Source: CAYRGG01 sp964423745 (GTDB lineage: Bacteria > Pseudomonadota > Gammaproteobacteria > Competibacterales > Competibacteraceae). From it: DNA of 42,946 nucleotides. This document shows, piece after piece, positions 8,493-14,871 of this stretch; the first letter of the stretch is position 1, and every line of letters begins with the position of its first letter. The stretch lies in assembly GCA_964423745.1 (NCBI GenBank), contig CAYRGG010000037.1, forward strand, positions 1-42,946, in the 5' to 3' direction. A program made the position numbers and the translations under genes. Under the pieces are notes generated by a model. It made no database searches. It saw only the letters and a program-made list of their open reading frames with translations, and was not told the DNA's origin.

Positions 8493-9635
8493 ATGTCTGA
8501 AAAAAAACATAAACCTGATTGGGTGCCGGCCAATGCCGGCGCTGAGTTTACCACCGAAGTGATGGCTGGCGTGGGTGGAGGGCAAGATGGCCTGTCCCGC
8601 GGTGCAGCTGATACCAACTCGAAGCCTACCGTGCCGAGGCGGCGTCGGTTGACCGTCGATGAATATGTACAAGGTGTCTTGGAGGGCAACCGCAATATTC
8701 TCGCCCAGACCATCACCTTGGTGGAAAGTAATGCGGCGGCCCATATGGAAATGGCCCAAGCGGTATTAAAGCAGCTACTACCGCACACTGGAAACTCTAT
8801 TCGTGTAGGGATCACCGGTGTGCCGGGGGTCGGGAAGAGCACTTTTATCGAAGCGTTGGGAATGATGCTTTGCGAGCAGGGACACCGGGTTGCCGTGCTG
8901 GCCGTAGACCCGAGTAGCACGGTAACCCGGGGTAGTATCTTGGGGGATAAAACCCGTATGGAGCTATTGGGTCGGGATCTGCGAGCGTTTATTCGACCCT
9001 CCCCTTCAGCAGGTACCTTGGGCGGTGTTACCCGCAAAAGCCGGGAAACCATTTTGGTCTGTGAAGCCTTCGGTTTTGATGTCATCCTGGTGGAAACCGT
9101 GGGCGTGGGGCAGAGTGAAACCACCGTGCGCTCCATGGTAGATTTCTTTTTATTGCTGATGCTTACCGGCGCCGGTGATGAGCTGCAAGGCATCAAAAAA
9201 GGCATTATCGAACTGGCCGACGCTTTGTTGATCAACAAAGCCGATGGCGACAATAAGATCCGCGCCCGTGGTGCTAAGGCTGAATACAATCGTGCTTTGC
9301 ATTATTTGGCCCCGGCCACGGAAGGTTGGCAGACCCGCGCCCATACCTGCTCCGCCATGGGTGGGGAGGGCATCAATGAAATCTGGTCAGTGATTGAGGA
9401 CTTTCGTCAAAAAACCATGGCCTCTGGCGTGTTTGAAAAACGCCGTCACAACCAGACCCTGGATTGGGTTTATTCCATGGTGGAGGAATATTTACGGCAA
9501 AGCTTCTTCACCCACGCGGGCGTCAAAAGCATACGCAAAGATATTGAGGGTCAGGTGGTGGAGGGAACGCTACCGCCTACGGTAGCGGTGCAGCAGTTGC
9601 TGGCGGAATACGAGGGAACAAAGGAGAGAAAATAA
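8493..9635 (+). CDS. meaB: methylmalonyl-CoA mutase-associated G-protein chaperone MeaB
   Basis: The protein has 380 residues from the ATG at 8493; an in-frame TTG at 8463 is also open. It is a SIMIBI-class GTPase of the MeaB/ArgK family that guards cofactor loading of MutB. Visible motifs are the P-loop GVPGVGKST (K115), the DPSS and DKTRM switch residues, ETVGVGQSE and the base-recognition motif NKADGD. A variable N-terminal arm of about 70 residues precedes the conserved part, followed by a C-terminal dimerisation arm. It lies 343 bp downstream of mutB, with the palindromic element in between, so co-transcription is likely but not certain. Confidence 0.93.
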   Translation: MSEKKHKPDWVPANAGAEFTTEVMAGVGGGQDGLSRGAADTNSKPTVPRRRRLTVDEYVQGVLEGNRNILAQTITLVESNAAAHMEMAQAVLKQLLPHTGNSIRVGITGVPGVGKSTFIEALGMMLCEQGHRVAVLAVDPSSTVTRGSILGDKTRMELLGRDLRAFIRPSPSAGTLGGVTRKSRETILVCEAFGFDVILVETVGVGQSETTVRSMVDFFLLLMLTGAGDELQGIKKGIIELADALLINKADGDNKIRARGAKAEYNRALHYLAPATEGWQTRAHTCSAMGGEGINEIWSVIEDFRQKTMASGVFEKRRHNQTLDWVYSMVEEYLRQSFFTHAGVKSIRKDIEGQVVEGTLPPTVAVQQLLAEYEGTKERK

Positions 9636-9666
9636 AGTAATTTTTTCGTTTTAAGCTGTTAAAAAT

Positions 9667-9708
9667 TGCGCTGTCTCAAGGCATTGAGACAGCGCACTGT
9701 TTGCTTTT
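9667..9708. terminator. bidirectional terminator between meaB and the protease
   Basis: TGCGCTGTCTCAA at 9667-9679 pairs perfectly with TTGAGACAGCGCA at 9684-9696 around a 4-base loop. A T-rich tract follows on the plus side and an A-run (AAAAA) precedes it, giving a U-tract on the minus side. It lies between two convergent genes. Confidence 0.85.
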
Positions 9709-9721
9709 TAGACCCTACTTA

Positions 9722-11000
9722 CTAGGGTTTCGTGATAACAATATAGTGACTTCGCGCCCCTGTATCACCTCCTTCGTGATTTCCACCAAGAACTAAAATA
9801 TCCCCTGCGGTGACTGCTTTGCTAAACACGTCCATGGGAGAAGCTGTACGGTCACTCGTCGTGATGAATTCACCAGGTTCTAATGTCCAGTCCTCTAGCC
9901 AAAGCGGAGCGCCACCCCGTTTGTCATAACCGACGTACACCGTGGTACCTTGCCGGAAGCGGAGTACTATATGCTCGCTCACATCAATAAACTTATCGTT
10001 GTTTGCTGTTTTAATTAGCACACCGTCTTCGAGGTCAGGCGTTAAGTCGGTGATAGTAAAATTACGATCGATGTAGACGTGTGCATCCAGTTCAGCACGT
10101 CCCAATGCATACGGTTTCCCGGTGGAAACGCTAACGATCTCAACCAGCGGTTGAGCGATAACCAGATAATTGCTTCTTGCTCCGGTATTCCCGCCTTGAT
10201 GGTTACCACCAAGAATAACATTTTCACCTGCCGCGACATCTTTTCTGAACACCACCATGGGGGAGGTAAAATTGTCAGTGGAACTCAACGCTTCACCGGT
10301 CTCAATCCAAGTGTCGTCGCTAAGCCATAATGGCGGTGTATCCGCGCCGCGCATGTCGTAGGCAACATACAGGGCGGCATCGTTGGTCATACGGAGCACT
10401 AAATGCTCATCGACATCGACAAATTTGTCATTATTCGCTGTGCGCACTAGTACGCCACCTTCTAAGCCAGACGTTAAGTCGGTGATGGTAAAACCACGAT
10501 CGATATAGACCGGTTCATCCAATTCAGCGCGTCCAAATGCATAGGGTTTCCCGGTGGAAACGCTAACGATCTCAACCAGCGGTCGTTCGACACCGATAAC
10601 CAGATAATTGCTTCTTGCTCCGGTATTGCCGCCTTGATGATTGCCACCCAGAATAATGTTTTCACCCGCGGCGACGTCTTTTCTGAACACCACCATAGGG
10701 AGCATAGGATTATCATTGGAACTTAATACCTCGCCAGTCTCGATCCAGGTTCCGTCGTTAAGCCATGACGGCGGTGTAGCAGCGCCGCGTATGTCATAGG
10801 CAACATACAGGGCAGCATCCCGCCATAGGCGAATTTTCAGGTGCTCGGCAGCATCGACAGACTTGTCGTCGTTGGCGGTACGGATTAAGACACCACCTTG
10901 GAGGTTGTCGCTTAACTCTGTAATGGTATAGCCACGATCGATGTAAATTGGTGCATCGATTTCGGCGCGGGTTATGGCATAGGGTTCGCCGGTGGAGACG
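9722..11000 (-). repeat. three ~425-bp in-frame direct repeats in the protease gene
   Basis: The segments around 10570-11000, 10140-10570 and 9722-10140 encode successive copies of one module: VSTGxPYA, then (V/I)YIDRxxTIT, TANxDK, V(A/G)YDxRG, PxWL, and finally GGNHxGGxTGARSxY. The first two copies each have a W(I)ETGE motif and the third a slightly shorter variant. Parts are nearly identical at DNA level, for example GTTTCCCGGTGGAAACGCTA in two copies, so duplication is recent or homogenised by recombination. Confidence 0.8.
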
Positions 11001-13258
11001 GAAGTGACCTCCATAAGGGTTTGTCCAAAGATAGCCATGCCATCTTGCAACACAGGCTGATTCAACGAGTATTGCTGACCGGAGTCGCTATCTTTCTGGA
11101 TACCTACCGTCGCGGAGGCACCGTTGTCTAATTCAGACGTACCAAAATCGACATCTCGATACTGCATCAGCACTTGGTTTGAGTTTTCATAAAAAATGAC
11201 CTGAAAACTTGCATCCCCTGGGTTAGTGTAATGAGGAATGCCTTCATATTGAACGATAAGCCGTCGTTCAGGGGCTTCGCCGCGAATCTCCCAATAGATC
11301 TCACCCCCAACTGCCGGATTTAGATCATCCCAAAATGGGGCGATCAAGGCGTTAGTGAAGGCATTAGTGGGTATCGGCCCGTTAAAATACTCTGAGAACT
11401 CTCCAGTAAAGTAAATATGGCCATTGGAACCAATGGTGATCTGCCCATGGCTTTGATCATATATGGTTACTGGTAACGGTATGTCGATCCGGGCGTAGTC
11501 ATCATCGCTTAAGTTCAACGGTTCTCCAGTATTGCTAATGTCAATCCAATCAAAGGGAGCGGCGTCCTCGAAGACATAGCCGTCAAAACCAGCTACTTTA
11601 CCGTCGATGGATGCTTGAAGTAACTCACCATCGACATCCGCTTCCAAGTCAACGGTCACGGAACCACTGCGAAGGGGACGCCAATTTGCGGTATAAATGC
11701 CATCGTCAGCGCTACGGTCGGGTGCTGCCCCGTCATCTCGAAGGATAAGCTCGGGATCACCGTTGCTAAAATTTGCAATGACTAATGCGTCCTTTAAAAA
11801 TCGGCAAGCAAACAGTTTTGCGGTGATTTCGTTTGGTCCACGGCCGTCAGCGACAAAACCATCCTGTAACGAGAAAACCAATTCGGTGATATCCGGATCG
11901 CAGTGGACCGCATTATCCGTGTTAAGGCGTCCACCGGAGACGGTTTTTACCGACAAACTGTCGAGTAAATCGGCGGTAAACAAAAGTGTTTCCTTAATTT
12001 CCAGGGAGGATAAGCCAAAGGGACCTGCATCCAGCAAACTGGCTGCCCCAGAGACATGGGGCGTGGCCATTGAAGTACCACTTATAGAGCCATAGTCGTT
12101 TGCTGGGAATGTGCTAAAGATATCTTCCCCCGGTGCGCCCAGATCTACACTGGTAAGACCTATACTGGAGAATGACGCAAGCTCGTCATTTCGATCCATT
12201 GCCGCCACGGCGATAATATTGGGCAGATCATAACTTGATGGATAGTGGGGAAACTGGTCATTATCGTTGCCATAGGCATTACCTGCCGCCGCCACAAAGA
12301 GCATGTCCGCTTCACCGGATGCTTGTATGGTGTCCTTTAAACTTTGGCTAAATCCGCCGCCTCCCCAACTGTTACTGGTTAAGAGAATGTTAACACCGTA
12401 GTCGTTTTTCAGTTGGATGGTGTAATCAAGACACTCGATGGCATCGGACGTCCAGCCAGAGCCGCCAGAGTCTAAGAATTTGAGCGCCATCAGTTGAGTG
12501 TCCCAATTAAGGCCCACAACCCCAACACCGTTGTCGCCTACGGCGCCGATGGTGCCTGCCACATGGGTACCATGGTAGTGATCGTCGAAGGGGTCACTGT
12601 CGTCGTTAGCGCAGTCGATGCCATAGATATCGTCCACATAGCCATTGCCATCGTCATCGATGCCATTACCCTCGGTTTCACCAGGATTTACCCACATGTT
12701 GGTGGCAAGATCGGCATGGGTATAGTCGATACCGGTGTCGATGACGCCAATGACGGCTGTCCCCTCGGTTCCTCGCTCCCAGGCTTCCGGAGCATCAACG
12801 TCGGCGTCAGGCGTACCACCCGCCTGGCCAGTATTGTGCAGTCCCCATAACTCGGAGAAAGAAGGATCATTGGGGAAAACGGCATCGATAGATTGTAAGA
12901 AGTCGGGTTCCGCATACACTACGGTTCCGGATTTCAATAAAATATCAATGATTTCCGGAATAGATGGCTTGCTCCTGACAACTCGTAAAACCGAAACCCC
13001 TGAGCTTTCATAAGTGGCGAGTATGCGAACCCCCGCTTGATTGAGCACCGAGTTTATGGTTACTTGGGAAACATCCCTGCGAAACTTTGCAATTACCCGT
13101 TCTTTGTTAAAGCGTGGTTGCTGAGTGGGATTGTCATCCGGGAGAACCACCGCAAGTGTCGGCGATTGTATTACTATTAAACTCAACAGTAAAAAGAACC
13201 CTATCACTGTCCAGAAGTTATTAAAAAATAGTTTCCAACTAGGTTTGGACATCATCAT
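9722..13258 (-). CDS. secreted subtilisin-like (S8) serine protease with three C-terminal repeats
   Basis: The protein has 1178 residues from the ATG at 13258, which has AGAGGA upstream; the ATG at 13282 has no such site. An N-terminal signal sequence (helix FWTVIGFFLLLSLIVI, then SPTLAVV) is followed by a propeptide-like part (RVIAKFRRDVSQ). The S8 domain has the triad D174 (VIGVIDTGID), H229 (YHGTHVAGTIG) and S396 (GTSMATPHVSGAA), with oxyanion Asn in AAAGNAYG (N327). A beta-rich middle part follows, with GSNGHIYFTGEF and ALIAPFWDDLNP. Last come three repeats of about 140 residues from residue 756 on, each ending in a version of GGNHQGGNTGARSNYLVI. The repeats may bind polymer or surface, which is inference. 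Expression is probably controlled by the riboswitch in its leader. Confidence 0.9.
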   Translation of the reverse strand: MMMSKPSWKLFFNNFWTVIGFFLLLSLIVIQSPTLAVVLPDDNPTQQPRFNKERVIAKFRRDVSQVTINSVLNQAGVRILATYESSGVSVLRVVRSKPSIPEIIDILLKSGTVVYAEPDFLQSIDAVFPNDPSFSELWGLHNTGQAGGTPDADVDAPEAWERGTEGTAVIGVIDTGIDYTHADLATNMWVNPGETEGNGIDDDGNGYVDDIYGIDCANDDSDPFDDHYHGTHVAGTIGAVGDNGVGVVGLNWDTQLMALKFLDSGGSGWTSDAIECLDYTIQLKNDYGVNILLTSNSWGGGGFSQSLKDTIQASGEADMLFVAAAGNAYGNDNDQFPHYPSSYDLPNIIAVAAMDRNDELASFSSIGLTSVDLGAPGEDIFSTFPANDYGSISGTSMATPHVSGAASLLDAGPFGLSSLEIKETLLFTADLLDSLSVKTVSGGRLNTDNAVHCDPDITELVFSLQDGFVADGRGPNEITAKLFACRFLKDALVIANFSNGDPELILRDDGAAPDRSADDGIYTANWRPLRSGSVTVDLEADVDGELLQASIDGKVAGFDGYVFEDAAPFDWIDISNTGEPLNLSDDDYARIDIPLPVTIYDQSHGQITIGSNGHIYFTGEFSEYFNGPIPTNAFTNALIAPFWDDLNPAVGGEIYWEIRGEAPERRLIVQYEGIPHYTNPGDASFQVIFYENSNQVLMQYRDVDFGTSELDNGASATVGIQKDSDSGQQYSLNQPVLQDGMAIFGQTLMEVTSVSTGEPYAITRAEIDAPIYIDRGYTITELSDNLQGGVLIRTANDDKSVDAAEHLKIRLWRDAALYVAYDIRGAATPPSWLNDGTWIETGEVLSSNDNPMLPMVVFRKDVAAGENIILGGNHQGGNTGARSNYLVIGVERPLVEIVSVSTGKPYAFGRAELDEPVYIDRGFTITDLTSGLEGGVLVRTANNDKFVDVDEHLVLRMTNDAALYVAYDMRGADTPPLWLSDDTWIETGEALSSTDNFTSPMVVFRKDVAAGENVILGGNHQGGNTGARSNYLVIAQPLVEIVSVSTGKPYALGRAELDAHVYIDRNFTITDLTPDLEDGVLIKTANNDKFIDVSEHIVLRFRQGTTVYVGYDKRGGAPLWLEDWTLEPGEFITTSDRTASPMDVFSKAVTAGDILVLGGNHEGGDTGARSHYIVITKP

Positions 13259-13474
13259 GTTATCCTCTGTTTTATTCCTCATTTTCTATAAAGCGATAAC
13301 TGTTACTACGTTTCTAGAGGTTATCGCTTGGTCCCTTATTGACTGATTGCTGATAAAGGTACGAGGAAGTAAATTGCTATTAATCCTTTTACTCCTACAT
13401 CAAGGTTTACTATGTATTCAGCCCTCCATATTTCGCAGATCTGGTTCGGGTTACGAAACAGCCGCTTGTTGCAC

Positions 13475-13528
13475 AAAAAAACCGGACTACCTTAGGTGAT
13501 CTTGACGATGTCACTTTCGGTAACCCGG
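13475..13528 (-). terminator. riboswitch-controlled intrinsic terminator
   Basis: On the minus strand CCGGGTTACC (13528-13519) can pair with GGTAGTCCGG (13491-13482), ten pairs including two G-U wobbles, followed directly by seven T (13481-13475). The 5' arm is the conserved 3' end of the riboswitch aptamer. Terminator and ligand-bound aptamer therefore exclude each other, which predicts that ligand turns the protease gene on. Confidence 0.65.
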
Positions 13529-13604
13529 CTATCCTCAAGTCTCGCAGGTGAGGACCCGCAGCTTTCCGTCCCCTCCTTGCGGAAGGTTTGGTTTTAAGGG
13601 AGCT
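13516..13604 (-). promoter_or_regulatory. GEMM-I (cyclic di-GMP-I type) riboswitch aptamer, variant
   Basis: Read on the minus strand, the segment contains in order the GEMM landmarks AAACC; a hairpin CCTTCC-GCAA-GGAGGG with a GNRA loop; GACGGAAAGC (family consensus GACGCAAAGC); GCGGG; a second stem TCCTCA/TGAGGA; and GCCGGGTTACCG. These match the known aptamer for cyclic di-GMP. By my hand alignment to the Vibrio Vc2 RNA, the base matching G20 is A and the G21-C46 pair is replaced by C-G. An A at position 20 is the change reported for cGAMP-sensing members. The aptamer lies about 255 bases upstream of the protease start. The ligand is therefore either c-di-GMP or 3',3'-cGAMP. Confidence 0.8.
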
Positions 13605-13624
13605 AATTACGGCATCGTAATTGC

Positions 13625-14083
13625 TCAGTTAGTTTATGAAATCGGCATTTTTTATCCTTAATAATAGTCTTTTCCGCTTGTATTATAAGATATTGATAAT
13701 ATTAAAATAAAAACTATTTTTGATTTCATATCAGTAGTAATTTTAAAACCGCTTTTTATTTATGGTTTAATAAATTTTTGCATAGCAACAAAATATAATA
13801 AGTGACTTTTTTCACAAAATTTATGTGAAAAAATACCCAAAATTTAAAATAGTTTTGGCACGTTTGTTTAAGCTATCGTTGACGGTATCGTAGAGGATAA
13901 AAAATAGAGTGGTAACGTGGGTGACCTTTGCCTAGAGTAGGTACGATTTTGATTAGCTGCTGCTGGGATGAGTCGTAAGCGAAACCAGTCTATTCTATCC
14001 TAGGTTTAGGCGCAGGTTGTGTTTCCAACTTCAATATTTATTCCACGAAAAGGGGTAATATTAGCTTTGATTTAGGAGGGTCT
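13625..14083. promoter_or_regulatory. AT-rich divergent promoter region
   Basis: No gene is evident. About 13630-13860 is strikingly AT-rich compared with its surroundings. On the minus strand a TATAAT box (plus coordinates 13682-13687) lies about 80 bases upstream of the riboswitch and could start the protease leader; its -35 box is weak. A perfect 7-bp hairpin AATTACG/CGTAATT sits at 13606-13623 just before the aptamer. The plus-strand promoter for the signal-peptide reading frame at 14084 should also lie here. Confidence 0.35.
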
Positions 14084-14206
14084 ATGCTGACCATGCTGTC
14101 ACCGAGGCGCTATTGCAGCATTTTTCTATTATTGTGGTTAGCCTTACTGTTACTATTTGCTGGCTCCTTTTCAAATGCCGTTGCCGCTGACTTTGCCGAG
14201 TTGTGA
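14084..14206 (+). pseudogene. detached signal peptide of the isoaspartate methyltransferase
   Basis: A 40-codon open frame starts at the ATG at 14084 behind a strong ribosome-binding site (TTAGGAGGG). It encodes a signal peptide: basic start (SPRRY), hydrophobic core (FLLLWLALLLLFAG) and a likely signal peptidase I site (AVAAD). It then reads FAEL and stops at TGA (14204-14206). The next codons GGG CGT ATG continue in the same frame into the methyltransferase. Periplasmic members of that family commonly have a signal peptide followed by a sequence like FAxLRxxM, so the TGA most likely replaced CGA (Arg). The piece is the 5' part of a split gene. Confidence 0.7.
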
Positions 14207-14212
14207 GGGCGT

Positions 14213-14848
14213 ATGATTGAAGAAATCACCGCTGATATGCACTACACCAGCCGTCAGCTGGGGAAGTCAACCCTAGATCCGCGGGTGTTGCAAGCTATGG
14301 CTAAGGTGCCCCGCCATGAATTTGTCCCGCAGGGTCAGCGTCTCTATGCTTATAGAAATCAACCTTTACCCATTGGTGAGGGACAGACCATCTCACAGCC
14401 TTTTATCGTGGCTGTCATGACGGATTTATTGGCGCTGGAGCCGGATGACGTGGTTTTCGAATTGGGCACTGGTTCTGGTTATCAAGCGGCGGTTTTGGCG
14501 GAACTGGCGCAGCAGGTCTATAGCGTAGAAATCATCGAAACCCTAGGCGAGCGGGCTAAAAGCGTCTTGCAGGAGTTAGGCTATGACAATGTGCATGTAC
14601 GTATCGGGGATGGCTACCAGGGTTGGCCTCAGCAGGCGCCTTTCGATGCCATCATGGTCACGGCGGCCGGGGATCATATTCCACCTCCCTTAGTGCAACA
14701 GCTAAAACCCGGTGGCCGTATGATTATCCCTGTGGGTAGTCGGTTTTTTACCCAACAACTGGTGCTGGTGGAGAAACAAAACGATGGTACATTACGTACC
14801 CGCAGTATGTTGCCGGTGCGTTTTGTTCCCATCACAGGTGAACGTTAA
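14213..14848 (+). CDS. pcm: protein-L-isoaspartate O-methyltransferase
   Basis: The 211-residue protein is a complete Pcm catalytic domain, which methylates isoaspartyl residues in damaged proteins with S-adenosylmethionine. Motifs seen are DPRVLQAMAKVPRHEFVP, GQTISQPFIVAVMTDLL (substrate and active-site loop), the SAM-binding FELGTGSGYQAAVLAEL and FDAIMVTAAGDHIPPPLVQQL. Translation can restart at the ATG at 14213, six bases after the upstream TGA, with GAGGG as ribosome-binding site. Made this way the enzyme would lack the signal peptide and stay in the cytoplasm. The gene heads a likely operon with the next two genes (gaps of 23 and 42 bp). Confidence 0.92.
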   Translation: MIEEITADMHYTSRQLGKSTLDPRVLQAMAKVPRHEFVPQGQRLYAYRNQPLPIGEGQTISQPFIVAVMTDLLALEPDDVVFELGTGSGYQAAVLAELAQQVYSVEIIETLGERAKSVLQELGYDNVHVRIGDGYQGWPQQAPFDAIMVTAAGDHIPPPLVQQLKPGGRMIIPVGSRFFTQQLVLVEKQNDGTLRTRSMLPVRFVPITGER

Positions 14849-14871
14849 AGTTTCCTTTCCAGGATTAGCTC

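Noticed and set aside
8444..9289. 281-codon open frame antisense to meaB
   Set aside because: Ser/Pro-rich and low-complexity, fully opposite a well-conserved GTPase gene and without ribosome-binding site; a shadow of codon usage.
9722..11000. Direct repeats considered as CRISPR or tandem satellite
   Set aside because: The units are 425 bp, in frame and encode a protein module; no short repeat-spacer pattern is present anywhere in the window.
11697..12095. 132-codon frame antisense to the protease gene
   Set aside because: No family features and no start signal; the protease frame on the other strand has the S8 domain.
14204..14206. TGA in the pcm frame as selenocysteine or read-through codon
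   Set aside because: The position is in a linker after the signal peptide where homologues seem to have Arg, and no SECIS-like hairpin is evident; a C-to-T change or sequencing error is simpler.
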